DNA of 64,000 nt from an uncultured Bacteroidales bacterium (GTDB lineage Bacteria > Bacteroidota > Bacteroidia > Bacteroidales > Paludibacteraceae), in the NCBI GenBank assembly GCA_902799185.1, contig CADBZO010000005.1:1-64000 (forward strand), read 5' to 3'. Below are positions 23,414-32,305 of this stretch, in pieces (position 1 is the first letter of the stretch; each line of letters starts with the position of its first letter). A program made the position numbers and the translations under genes. The notes beneath the pieces are model-generated. The model did not search any database. It was not told where the DNA came from and saw only the letters and a list, made by a program, of their open reading frames with translations.

Positions 23414-25033
23414 TTTGTTCAGATACTCGCTGTCGCAAGCTTGGCGGATTTTGCTCAGATCTCTGCCTTCCGAGGGAAAAAGGATAGCGTTCACAATCTG
23501 CTTGCGGGCGATATTTTCTATCTGTCCGCCGGAGAAAGCATACTGCTTCGCGAGCATCAAGGCATCGTCTTCGCTGATTTCCGGCAACATAGCCTTCCAG
23601 ATATGACGGCTTTCCTCTGCCGTCGGCTTGAGGAACTCTACTTTGTAGAGGAAGCGGCGATCGAATGCCGAATCGAGGTTTTGGGTAAGGTTCGTCGTGG
23701 CGATGAGGATGCCGTCAAGGTTCTCCATCTCCTGCAACAGGATATTCTGCATCGTGTTCGCCATCTGATCTACCGAGTGCTCCACTTTCGACAGACGCAC
23801 GCCGAGCAACGCGTCCGCTTCGTTGAGCAGCAGAATAGGCGTGAGGTCGGATTCGCGGCATAGTTGACGGTAGCGCGTGAATATCTGCTTCACGTTCTTC
23901 TCGCTTTCACCGACGTACTTGTCGCGCATCTGCGACATATCGACCTGCATGATATTGCGACCTGTTTTGCGGGCAAGTTGCAGTACGGTCTCGGTCTTAC
24001 CTGTTCCCGGCGTACCATAGAACAGGCACGCAAAACCTTTGCGCATTCCATGCGCCTCCAAACTATCCTGCACACGGCTGAACTCTTCCGGTGAGAGCAG
24101 TTTCTCCAGTTCAGACACTTGACGAGCCGTTTTGACGGGATAGAAAAGCGCTTTCGCGCCGATACCATCGGCATTGAGCACATCTCTTTTGGAACTCTCC
24201 ATGATGTTCGGGCATAATTCGCCCATCAGTTCTTTGGCTGCGCGGTGCGACAAACACCATTCGTTTTCACTCGCCAGCTCATCTCCTGCCGGCTCCAGAA
24301 TCCCTTTCGTTAGTAAAATATGTTTGTTTGCGCGGAAAAGACGAGCCTGCTTAAATCCGGCGCCCGAAGATAAGAACTCATGAATTTCATCCAGATCTAA
24401 TTTGGATTGACGGTTGCGATAGTAAGCGCAGCAGACATGCAAAAGGAGTAGCCAATCCTCGTCTTTCAGTCCGTACTCATTGATTTGGCGGCAGAAAGAG
24501 AGATGTGGGTTGGCGGCAACAATCTCCGATGTGGTATTAAAAGCATCGACGTAATCGATGTCTTCACGGCGGAATGCGTTTAACGTAGAGATGAGTTCGT
24601 CCATCATCTCATCGCCGCTCATATTGCTATAGTCTTTCGGTTTAAGAACATGGTTCTCCCTAAGCGCAATGATGACATTGATGGGCACATAATACGCGAT
24701 ATTATCACGTTCTTTGTACTCGGCGACATATCTCCTTTCGCGAAGCACTTTGATATCCTCGTAGCAGGCGATAATAGCGAGATTAGTACAACCAAAGTGG
24801 CGCGAAAGATCTTTGGTTGAAATAGAACTATCCGGATACAAGTTCACAAACTGCGTAAGCAGTAATGCCTGTAACGGCGTAAAATTCAGGCGATTACCTA
24901 ATTCGGACGCATAGATGGCAATCTCCTTTTTAGAAACGATGGTTTTGGGAGCACCTTGGCCTTCGCTAACGGAAGCAAGGTTTACCATTAAATCCATCAA
25001 ACACATTTCTTTCAAATTTATATTTTTCTTCAT
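23384..25033 (-). CDS. AAA-family ATPase with N-terminal winged-helix-like region
   Basis: A 549-residue protein. The C-terminal 230 residues are an AAA module: Walker A GTPGTGKTE near 338, Walker B-like LLLNEADALL near 399 (Asn in place of the first Asp, which this subfamily often shows), sensor 1 IATTNL near 447 and arginine finger region DSAFDRRF near 458. The first 330 residues are helical with a likely winged helix near 50-115 (NFTPLQALLLTQFV, DLSRHFGCTNLAII). It has its own promoter and a 180-nt leader with a palindrome. The substrate is unknown; membrane or DNA remodelling are both possible. Confidence 0.82.
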   Translation of the reverse strand: MKKNINLKEMCLMDLMVNLASVSEGQGAPKTIVSKKEIAIYASELGNRLNFTPLQALLLTQFVNLYPDSSISTKDLSRHFGCTNLAIIACYEDIKVLRERRYVAEYKERDNIAYYVPINVIIALRENHVLKPKDYSNMSGDEMMDELISTLNAFRREDIDYVDAFNTTSEIVAANPHLSFCRQINEYGLKDEDWLLLLHVCCAYYRNRQSKLDLDEIHEFLSSGAGFKQARLFRANKHILLTKGILEPAGDELASENEWCLSHRAAKELMGELCPNIMESSKRDVLNADGIGAKALFYPVKTARQVSELEKLLSPEEFSRVQDSLEAHGMRKGFACLFYGTPGTGKTETVLQLARKTGRNIMQVDMSQMRDKYVGESEKNVKQIFTRYRQLCRESDLTPILLLNEADALLGVRLSKVEHSVDQMANTMQNILLQEMENLDGILIATTNLTQNLDSAFDRRFLYKVEFLKPTAEESRHIWKAMLPEISEDDALMLAKQYAFSGGQIENIARKQIVNAILFPSEGRDLSKIRQACDSEYLNKKQTRPIGFC

Positions 25034-25369
25034 AACTTATTTCCTTATTTTAAATGATTACTAATGCGATAAATTTATCCTAAACTTAGGATATTATAAT
25101 TATTACAAATGCCCCTTAATACCAAAACTATTTTCAAATCAATAAATCAAAGAACACTTGTCATAAATTGGAAATAAGTATTTTAAATTACAAATTACTT
25201 TTCCTCTTTTGACGATGCAAAGGTACTATAAGTTATACAAATAAAAAAACGTAGAAACACAAAAAATGAGATGAATGAGATTTTTTTATTTTGCAATACA
25301 CTGTACTTGGAAAATATCTCTCCAATCTATGCTAAAATGAAGCAAAAAAGCAACGAAAAGGCCGCGACT
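25034..25369. other. Divergent regulatory region of the AAA ATPase gene
   Basis: AT-rich stretch between the AAA gene and the HTH gene. It holds a minus-strand TACCTTTG box (25225-25218) and an 8-2-8 palindrome TATCCTAA-AC-TTAGGATA (25076-25093) in the untranslated leader, 43 bp before the ATG, a likely operator. I see no gene here. Confidence 0.6.
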
Positions 25370-25401
25370 CTTGCATATGTCAAAGAAAAGTAGTAACTTT
25401 G
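25370..25401 (+). promoter_or_regulatory. Promoter of the small HTH gene
   Basis: CTTGCATATGTCA and TAACTTTG (25394-25401) with 20-bp spacing, one of the best matches to the extended promoter form in this window. Confidence 0.8.
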
Positions 25402-25450
25402 CAGCGCAAAACAAAATAACTCATTCCATTGAGTAAAAATACGAAGTGCA

Positions 25451-25708
25451 TTGAGTAAAATCATCGTTTCCGAGTCCAAACAGGCTGAGATGGCTATGGG
25501 GACTACGGAAAGCGGGAAGAAAGATGCACAGGATGTCACCATAAATGTCCTAGAAAATGTCCTAGAAACATCCGCATCACTTGCAAAATATTTCCAAGTG
25601 GATGCAAGGACTATTCGTCGTGATTTGAGTGCACTTCGATCGCAAGGCATCATCCGTCGTGTCGGACCGGACAGAGGCGGTCACTGGGAAATAATAGAGC
25701 AACAATAA
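25451..25708 (+). CDS. Small winged-helix DNA-binding protein, possibly the tail of an AlbA_2/Schlafen-type protein
   Basis: An 85-residue frame beginning with TTG; an ATG at 25490 is the alternative start. Residues 40-80 form a helix-turn-helix (SLAKYFQVDARTIRRDLSALR, then IIRRVGPDRGGHWEI for the wing). This segment is often the C-terminal domain of AlbA_2/RecG-like regulators, so the gene may be a surviving fragment of one. It still has an upstream promoter. A 12-bp word CATTGAGTAAAA is repeated before the start (near 25425 and 25450). Confidence 0.6.
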   Translation: MSKIIVSESKQAEMAMGTTESGKKDAQDVTINVLENVLETSASLAKYFQVDARTIRRDLSALRSQGIIRRVGPDRGGHWEIIEQQ

Positions 25709-25760
25709 AAGTATAAAATTATCCAAAATGAAAGAAAATTTTAATTTTTGGGGTTAATTT

Positions 25761-25792
25761 CTTGCATATTTCATAAAAAATGTGTACCTTTG
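25761..25792 (+). promoter_or_regulatory. Promoter of the 25.8-kb small transcript
   Basis: CTTGCATATTTCA (25761) and TACCTTTG (25785-25792) with 20-bp spacing. Confidence 0.8.
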
Positions 25793-25797
25793 CAACC

Positions 25798-25947
25798 GAT
25801 TTGTGTACCTTCCCGTGCACAAAAGGAGTATTATAAATAAAATGTTCGATTTTACCCCCCCCAGAATGGGCGCAATATAAAGATAATCAACCTATTCGCA
25901 GTCTATTAGACGGCGCGTGACCGGTTTGGCACGTGCTGTCTTTTTTT
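25798..25947 (+). ncRNA. Probable small RNA or attenuated leader with a 12-codon frame
   Basis: A promoter and a strong terminator (GACGGCGCGTG/CACGTGCTGTC at 25909-25940, then seven T) define a transcript of about 150 nt. It contains AAGGAG and a short frame MFDFTPPRMGAI (25842-25880) that includes a run of eight C. A second hairpin (CGTGC/GCACG, from 25954) follows. The surface protein gene at 26080 has no other visible promoter, so this may be its attenuated leader, or an independent small RNA. No known RNA family was recognised. Confidence 0.55.
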
Positions 25948-26079
25948 GTCGTACGTGCGCTTGGCGATAAGCACGCGGAGAACTTGGGGGATTATGGGTA
26001 AGGCTTTTATGGGACACTACTGAAAACAAAATAAAAACAATAAAAACAAAATAATTAACAACCTAACACAACAAAACAA

Positions 26080-29000
26080 ATGAAAAAAATCAAACTATTT
26101 ACTCTGTTTCTCGCGCTGATAGGTGCGATGGGATTGAGAGCGCAGTGTAACCTCGTTGCCGTGCCCGACGCGACATCCGCCTACGAGCCGACGCAGATTG
26201 CGAACGGAGATTTCAGCGAATGTCCGTATATGGCATTCAAATACAAAAACGGCGTGGTTTACACAACCCTCACTAGTTTGTCAGATGCAACGATTCAGGA
26301 ATCCTATCCTAACGGGATTAATGGAGGATGGAATACCACCGAAGATAAAACAATGGGTGGCAACTTGTTTGAGTACACCAATTCGATGTCAACCTACAAC
26401 ACGACGTTGAGCACCAATGGCAATAATGACGGTCATGGTTATTTTATCGAGATGAATGCCCACAAGCCCGCTACATTCTATCAAGACCTAAGCACAAATG
26501 GTAACGATGTTATCCGATGGTCTCTTCAGCACGCATTAAGAAAGATTTTCGATACCGATCAAACTATGCGCGTCGATGTCGGTGCGCCGGAATATGACAC
26601 TGACGGAAACATTGTTACACCTGCTATGGGCACAACAGAGACCAAGATAAATGAAGCAACAAAAGCGGTTTACGAACCCACAGGGATAAGCGGAGTCAAT
26701 GGCTATGGTGGTGATAACTTAGCAAAACTATCACTAAATCAGCATAATGAAGATGATGTGAAACAATGGCACACCGTAAGGGGTGTCTATGTCGTGCCGG
26801 AGAGACAAGCTGTCACGCGGTTTGCTTTCGTCGCTACGGATAATAATGGTGGAGGCGGTAACCTGCTGGATAACATCACCTTCTCCACCCTTATCGGTGA
26901 CCTCTCCGCCACATATGGCGACAACAACTCGGTGGTCATCAAAGGCTATTGGGGAGAGACAGACACGAGCAAGAAACTCGTTATCAAAATCAACAACGAA
27001 GAAAAAGAGGTGGATATGAGCGGCGTCAGTGGTCAGAACTTCGTTATTACCATGACTCAAGATTGCTATGGCGAACGTCCCGCCTCCATTAAAATCTACC
27101 ACAAGGACTACGAGACTGCCGCACGTACCATCTCGGTTAACTATCCCATCTCTGCGAGTGCGGCAGATGTAGTATTGGAGTACGACGGCAACGCGCATAC
27201 TATTAGTCCTGCGGTGACAGTTCCGACAAGCGGCTATACCCTGAAGTACGGTATTTCTTATGGAGGCATCAGTCTGGACGAATTAACCTATACCACTGTC
27301 GGCACCTATCCGATTTACTATTCGGTAAGTGCTCCGGGTTATACGACCTACAATGGCAAAGCGACCCTTCGCATCACGAAGACGTTCTTCCCCACCAATA
27401 TCCCAGTTACGCCTCCTACCCCGCTCACACTTGATTATGCCAAGCACAACCAGACGCTCGCAGAAGCCGGCTCTTGCACCGGCTACGAGATGGTATATGC
27501 CTTAGGTGAGAACGGCGAGAACGCTCCTACTACCGGTTGGTCCACCACCATTCCGCAAGGCCAGCAGTCGGGCAGTTACTATGTATGGTATAAGGTTTTG
27601 GGCGGCGAGAACTACGAAGACAGCAACCCCGCTTATGTCGTAGCCACCATCAAGGAGCGGGAGTCGCACACCGTATCATTTACGGTCAACGACCCGGCTA
27701 TGGGTAGCCTCGGAGTGGGTTCGGCAGTTTACTCGGTGGATTTGGAGACGCTTGACAATGGCACTTTCGCACTACCCGACGGGTGGACCAACGACAACGA
27801 ACGCCCATGGGTTGTAGAAAATCACACCCTCAAGAGCGGTAACGCCGGTCAAGATGGTACAACCTCTACTATTCAGGCTACATACAATTTTACAAAACCG
27901 GGTAAGATTTCATTCTCCTATCGCATTTCCAGCGAAGACTGGTATGACAAAGGCTACTTCTCCATTGATGGCGTTACTAAAATCAATGGTATCAGCGGTT
28001 CTTCCGATGGTACCTTTACGGAAAATGTCGATGCAGGAGAGCATACCTTCAGTTGGTCGTACTCCAAAGACGGCTCGGCAAGTAACGGCGAGGATGCCTT
28101 CTTTATTGACAATATCGTCATCTATGAATTCCGCACGGACATCACGAATACCACTTGCCTCACAGCAGATGACATTGAAGTGAAAGCCATTCCGGCAGAT
28201 GAATATAACTATGACTTCATCAACTGGACATTCAATGATGTAGAGGTATCCACCGATCCTGCTTACACCATGACCGTCATACAGTCCGGAACCCTCAAGG
28301 CGAACTTTGCCGCCAACACGGACTTCGCAGGCAGTGGAACCGAAGAGGACCCCTACCTCATTCCCTCTCTGGAGGTATGGAATCTCTTGGCTACACGCGT
28401 TGGGCAAGGCAAGTCCTATGCCGGCAGACACTTCCTGCAAACAGCCGACATCAGCGGAGTAACCAACATGATTGGTCTGCATAGCAACTACTACTTCAGC
28501 GGCGTGTATGACGGAGGCGGACACACGCTCAATCTGAACATCAATGCCACCTCCGGCACCAATGGTGTGGGACCGTTCCGCTATGTGCAGGGCGCAACCA
28601 TCAAGAACCTGAAGACTACAGGTACCGTAAATAGTTCCCCCAACCACCCCTCCGGCTTGGTGGGTATGATGAACGGTTCTTGCACCATCGAAAACTGTCT
28701 GGTGAATGTAGCTGTCAGCGGTACTTCTCATATGGGAGGTCTTATCGGCCACACGCTGGAAGCAGACGTTACGATTACGGGATGTGCTTTTATCGGCTCA
28801 CTCTCAGGAAGTAGCGTTACCGGCGGTCTGATTGGTTGGGGCGGCGATAACAGCGGTAAGACGCTCCATATAAAGGATAGTTACTTCGGAGGAACCTTCA
28901 CCGGTTCGGGTAAGTTCCACCCGGTGGGATGCTTCTGCCAGCCGGATAATTACACACGCATTGTTACCAACTCCTATTACAGTTTAGCCCCCCAAGGCAT

Positions 29001-30057
29001 GACGGACGATGACGGCAACTCATTTGTCAAGGGGCTCTCAAACAAAGGTAAGTTCGCATATAGTGTCGCCGGCGATGCAGAAGTGACAGTAGCCCTTGGC
29101 GGTACCCTTACGGAGTATAACGTCAGCGGTATTACGGCTTCCGAAACGGGTATCCTATATAACAACGTGGTATATGGCGGAGAAGGAGAAACAGTAACAT
29201 TAGCATTGTCCCATATCCAGAAAACCGACGCTGTTTGCATCGGCTATACAGCCGATAACGGCACCCTCTCCGGTAATGCCTTAACCATGGTGGCAGCAAA
29301 CAGTATTATCAGTGCTGAATGGTCGTCCGGTGATATTATCCTCCACGGCGATGTAGCAGAGGACCAGATGCCGCTCATCAACATGTTGGCGGATGGTAAT
29401 GCGTATGACGTCACCCTCGTTCGTCCCGTTTACCGCGATGGCAGCCACAACACCTTCTGCGTTCCCTTCGACCTTGACGAAGCACAGATAGCCGCGTCCG
29501 AACTGAACGGCGCACATATCAAGCAGTTCATCGGAGCACATATAGACGGCGGAGCCCTGCGGATTGAGATTAAGGAAGTGACCTCCATCCAAGCCGGCTA
29601 TCCCTACCTCGTGAAGTACGACACGAACGAAGGGCTCCTCAACGAACTGCACTTCGAAGGTGTCACGGTGAAAGACGACGCACCCGCTAGAATCGAACTG
29701 GACGATGTGTATTACCAAGGTATCTATACACCGTTCACTCCGGGCGTTGAGAGTGCAGAAGATTTCCACCACCTCTTCGTCGGAGTCAATGACAAAATCT
29801 TCTGGTCCAACACCGACAATTCCCTCAAGCCTTTCCGTGCTTACTTCACCGTCAAAGCCACCAGCACCCCACAGGGTGCCCCGGTTCGCCGCGGCATGCC
29901 GGTGATGTTTGACGAAACGGAAAAAGCGAACGTCACAACCGGCATGGATGCAACAACAAGCAACGGGCAGCAACCGGTTAAGGTGATTCGTGACGGCCGG
30001 ATGTATATCCTGCTCAACGAGCGGATATATACTGTGGACGGCCAATTGGTAAAATAA
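26080..30057 (+). CDS. Large secreted surface protein with GLUG-type repeats and sorting-like tail
   Basis: A 1325-residue protein. Signal peptide at 1-22 (KLFTLFLALIGAMGLRAQ). A jelly-roll-like N-terminal part (about 25-270), MBG-like beta modules (about 275-545), a region near 550-750 with InlB-like features (HTVSFTVNDPAMGS; NYDFINWTFND), then GTEEDPYLI at 750 opening a block of GLUG-like repeats (LVGMMNGSCTIENCLVN; GGLIGHTLEADVTITGCAF). The tail VKVIRDGRMYILLNERIYTV resembles the end of the BspA-like protein and would direct export across the outer membrane. Adhesion or glycan binding is likely. Composition is GC-richer than the preceding accessory genes. Confidence 0.85.
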   Translation: MKKIKLFTLFLALIGAMGLRAQCNLVAVPDATSAYEPTQIANGDFSECPYMAFKYKNGVVYTTLTSLSDATIQESYPNGINGGWNTTEDKTMGGNLFEYTNSMSTYNTTLSTNGNNDGHGYFIEMNAHKPATFYQDLSTNGNDVIRWSLQHALRKIFDTDQTMRVDVGAPEYDTDGNIVTPAMGTTETKINEATKAVYEPTGISGVNGYGGDNLAKLSLNQHNEDDVKQWHTVRGVYVVPERQAVTRFAFVATDNNGGGGNLLDNITFSTLIGDLSATYGDNNSVVIKGYWGETDTSKKLVIKINNEEKEVDMSGVSGQNFVITMTQDCYGERPASIKIYHKDYETAARTISVNYPISASAADVVLEYDGNAHTISPAVTVPTSGYTLKYGISYGGISLDELTYTTVGTYPIYYSVSAPGYTTYNGKATLRITKTFFPTNIPVTPPTPLTLDYAKHNQTLAEAGSCTGYEMVYALGENGENAPTTGWSTTIPQGQQSGSYYVWYKVLGGENYEDSNPAYVVATIKERESHTVSFTVNDPAMGSLGVGSAVYSVDLETLDNGTFALPDGWTNDNERPWVVENHTLKSGNAGQDGTTSTIQATYNFTKPGKISFSYRISSEDWYDKGYFSIDGVTKINGISGSSDGTFTENVDAGEHTFSWSYSKDGSASNGEDAFFIDNIVIYEFRTDITNTTCLTADDIEVKAIPADEYNYDFINWTFNDVEVSTDPAYTMTVIQSGTLKANFAANTDFAGSGTEEDPYLIPSLEVWNLLATRVGQGKSYAGRHFLQTADISGVTNMIGLHSNYYFSGVYDGGGHTLNLNINATSGTNGVGPFRYVQGATIKNLKTTGTVNSSPNHPSGLVGMMNGSCTIENCLVNVAVSGTSHMGGLIGHTLEADVTITGCAFIGSLSGSSVTGGLIGWGGDNSGKTLHIKDSYFGGTFTGSGKFHPVGCFCQPDNYTRIVTNSYYSLAPQGMTDDDGNSFVKGLSNKGKFAYSVAGDAEVTVALGGTLTEYNVSGITASETGILYNNVVYGGEGETVTLALSHIQKTDAVCIGYTADNGTLSGNALTMVAANSIISAEWSSGDIILHGDVAEDQMPLINMLADGNAYDVTLVRPVYRDGSHNTFCVPFDLDEAQIAASELNGAHIKQFIGAHIDGGALRIEIKEVTSIQAGYPYLVKYDTNEGLLNELHFEGVTVKDDAPARIELDDVYYQGIYTPFTPGVESAEDFHHLFVGVNDKIFWSNTDNSLKPFRAYFTVKATSTPQGAPVRRGMPVMFDETEKANVTTGMDATTSNGQQPVKVIRDGRMYILLNERIYTVDGQLVK

Positions 30058-30083
30058 TTAAAATAGCAAATCAATATAGCTTT

Positions 30084-30218
30084 ATGAGAAAGAAGGTTTA
30101 TTCAGAGCCACAAATGAGTGTCATATGCTTTACCGAAACGACCTCTTTGATGAGTGGCAGTACTCTTGGTAATCCGGGAGAAACCATCCCGTCTGATGAT
30201 CCCGGCAACGCAATCTGA
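30084..30218 (+). CDS. Small 44-residue protein of the Bacteroidales MKKxYxxP type
   Basis: A short frame starting 26 bp after the large surface protein gene. It begins MRKKVYSEPQMSVICF, has a central LMSGS and a polar acidic tail (GETIPSDDPGNAI). Many Bacteroidales carry small proteins with this plan (basic start, Tyr..Pro, Val-x-x-x stretch, Leu-(Met/Leu)-x-x-Ser) near surface protein genes; their function is unknown to me. The Leu-Met-Ser-Gly-Ser part resembles a leader cleavage zone, so a processed peptide is conceivable. It is probably co-transcribed with the surface protein gene. Confidence 0.6.
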   Translation: MRKKVYSEPQMSVICFTETTSLMSGSTLGNPGETIPSDDPGNAI

Positions 30219-30281
30219 GCCCTCAAGAGAGAAACTGTGAACCACAGGCGCACAGCACACTCCTTAAAAACAGGAAAAAGT

Positions 30282-30320
30282 GGCATACACCCTTGTGTAT
30301 GTCATTTTTTTGTACCTTTG
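30282..30320 (+). promoter_or_regulatory. Fused terminator-promoter module
   Basis: Hairpin GGCATACAC-CCTT-GTGTATGTC with seven T, terminating the surface-protein operon, overlaps CTTG (30292) and TACCTTTG (30313-30320). It matches the module at 12248-12289 almost base for base. Confidence 0.7.
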
Positions 30321-30498
30321 CAGCCGAATTAACCAAGACGAAGTCTCAAACTCTCAAACAACCGATGCCAACCAATGCCAAGCAAATGCACAATTCGTTT
30401 TTTACCTCAATTCCACAGACAGAATAGACATCCTACAGGCTAAATAGATGCAGAATGAAGGCTATACGAAAAATATTTGGCATAAAAATCCTTTCATT
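30321..30498. other. Stretch between two promoters without a recognisable gene
   Basis: About 180 bp lie between the promoter at 30320 and that of the phosphofructokinase gene at 30499. A 20-codon frame (from 30365) is the only candidate and has no good ribosome site. The first promoter may give a long leader for the phosphofructokinase gene or a small RNA. Confidence 0.45.
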
Positions 30499-30530
30499 CT
30501 TGCATATGTCAAAAAAAAGCAGTAAATTTG
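30499..30530 (+). promoter_or_regulatory. Promoter of the PPi-phosphofructokinase gene
   Basis: CTTGCATATGTCA and TAAATTTG (30523-30530), 20 bp apart. Confidence 0.8.
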
Positions 30531-30593
30531 CAGGCAAATTTGCGGTGAACCGCGTTAAATCGTTATATTATTACATTAAAATATACTAATCTT

Positions 30594-32261
30594 ATGCAAA
30601 AAAGTCCATTACAGATTGCCCGTCAGAGCTATCAGCCGAAGATGCCGGTAGCGTTACAGGGCGCAGTACGCCTCGTAGAAGGCGAGAAAACACAGTCGGT
30701 TGCAGACCAAGAGGAAATCCAAAAACTCTTCCCGAACACGTACGGTCTGCCGATTATTACCTTGGAACCGGTAGCTGAGTCGAAAGGCGAAAGTCAAAAG
30801 TCCAAAGCAGAGCCGTTCAATGTCGGCGTGATTCTCTCCGGCGGTCAGGCTCCCGGCGGACACAACGTCATCAGCGGTCTTTATGACGGCCTGAAAGCAT
30901 TGAATCCGGAGAACAAGCTGTACGGTTTCCTCGGCGGTCCGAGCGGTCTGATTGACGGCAAGTACCAGGAGCTGACCGGCGCTATCATCGACGAGTACCG
31001 CAACACGGGCGGCTTCGACATCATCGGTTCGGGTCGTACCAAACTGGAAGAGACATGGCAGTTTGACAACGGTATCGAGATCTGCAAGCAGTTGGGCATC
31101 AAGGCGATTGTCATCATCGGCGGCGACGACAGCAACACCAACGCGTGCGTACTTGCCGAGTACTACCTCCAGAAGCAATGCGGCATCCAAGTCATCGGCT
31201 GCCCGAAGACCATTGACGGCGACCTGAAGAACGAGATGATCGAGACCTCGTTCGGCTTTGATACCGCTTGTAAGACGTATGCTGAACTTATCGGTAATAT
31301 CCAGCGTGACGCCAACAGCGCGAAGAAATACTGGCACTTCATCCGTTTGATGGGTCGTTCGGCAAGCCATATCGCATTGGAGTGCGCACTCCAGAGCCAG
31401 CCGAATATCTGCTTGATTTCCGAAGAGGTAGAGGCAAAAAACATGACGCTCAACGACATCGTAGAGGACATTGTGAAAGTGATCGTAGCCCGCGCCAACG
31501 CCGGTCTGAACTTCGGTACCGTGCTCATTCCGGAAGGTCTGATTGAATTCATTCCGGCCATGCGTGTGCTGATTCAGGAGCTGAACGACATGCTCGCCAA
31601 CAACGAGGAGTTCACCGGTCTGGACGGCGACGATGCCAAACGCGAGTATGTCAAATCCATGCTCACTCCGGCTTCGTGCGAGCTGTTCCGTTCGCTGCCG
31701 AAAGGCATAGCCAAGCAGTTGACGCTTGACCGTGACCCGCACGGAAACGTGATGGTCAGCCAGATCGAGACCGAGAAACTGCTGATTGAGATGGTACAGA
31801 AACGTCTGGCGGTTCTCAAGGCCAACGGCGAGTACAAAGGCAAGTTCTCCGCCCTCAATCACTTCTTCGGTTACGAAGGCCGTTGCGCGATGCCGTCGAA
31901 TTTTGATGCAGACTACTGCTATTCCATCGGCGTGAATGCCACCCACCTGATTGCAGCCGGCAAGACCGGTTACATGTCGCTCGTGCGCAACCTGACCCGT
32001 CCGGCAGCCGAGTGGATTGCAGGCGGTGTGCCTATCACGATGATGATGAACATGGAGAAACGTAACGGCAAGATGAAACCGGTTATCCAGAAGGCTCTGG
32101 TGGACCTCAACGGCAAGCCGTTCCAGTATCTGCAGGCACACCGTGAGGAGTGGGCAGACGCCAATACCAGTTATATCTACCCGGGTCCGATCCAGTACTA
32201 CGGTCCGAGTGAGGTTTGCGACCAACCGACCCGTACGCTGTTGCTCGAAAGAGGCAAATAA
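30594..32261 (+). CDS. pfp: Diphosphate--fructose-6-phosphate 1-phosphotransferase
   Basis: This enzyme phosphorylates fructose 6-phosphate with pyrophosphate, reversibly, in glycolysis. The 555-residue length fits the long PPi-dependent clade. Visible motifs are GGQAPGGHN near 82, the substrate/PPi motif GGDDSNTNA near 176 (Asp where ATP enzymes have Gly) and [10 protein letters not shown] near 204 with the catalytic Asp. The segment [14 protein letters not shown] near 61 is encoded by a low-complexity GAAAGTC-type word repeat that has slipped into the frame. It has its own promoter. High GC and regular codon use suggest strong expression. Confidence 0.95.
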   Translation: MQKSPLQIARQSYQPKMPVALQGAVRLVEGEKTQSVADQEEIQKLFPNTYGLPIITLEPVAESKGESQKSKAEPFNVGVILSGGQAPGGHNVISGLYDGLKALNPENKLYGFLGGPSGLIDGKYQELTGAIIDEYRNTGGFDIIGSGRTKLEETWQFDNGIEICKQLGIKAIVIIGGDDSNTNACVLAEYYLQKQCGIQVIGCPKTIDGDLKNEMIETSFGFDTACKTYAELIGNIQRDANSAKKYWHFIRLMGRSASHIALECALQSQPNICLISEEVEAKNMTLNDIVEDIVKVIVARANAGLNFGTVLIPEGLIEFIPAMRVLIQELNDMLANNEEFTGLDGDDAKREYVKSMLTPASCELFRSLPKGIAKQLTLDRDPHGNVMVSQIETEKLLIEMVQKRLAVLKANGEYKGKFSALNHFFGYEGRCAMPSNFDADYCYSIGVNATHLIAAGKTGYMSLVRNLTRPAAEWIAGGVPITMMMNMEKRNGKMKPVIQKALVDLNGKPFQYLQAHREEWADANTSYIYPGPIQYYGPSEVCDQPTRTLLLERGK

Positions 32262-32263
32262 AT

Positions 32264-32299
32264 GCAAGTGACCAAGTGACTAAGTACCAAGTACAAAGG
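32264..32299. repeat. GTGAC / GTACAAAG word repeat supplying a ribosome site
   Basis: The words AAGTGACC, AAGTGACT, AAGTACC, AAGTACAAAGGAG run in series. The last one provides the AAAGGAG ribosome site of the next gene. The same family occurs at 18106, 32431, 39441, 42934 and, inverted, at 43797. Confidence 0.7.
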
Positions 32300-32305
32300 A
32301 GTGTT

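Noticed and set aside
30654..32267. A 537-codon open frame antisense to the PPi-phosphofructokinase gene.
   Set aside because: It is a shadow of a well-supported gene, with His/Val/Asp-rich composition and no recognisable family.
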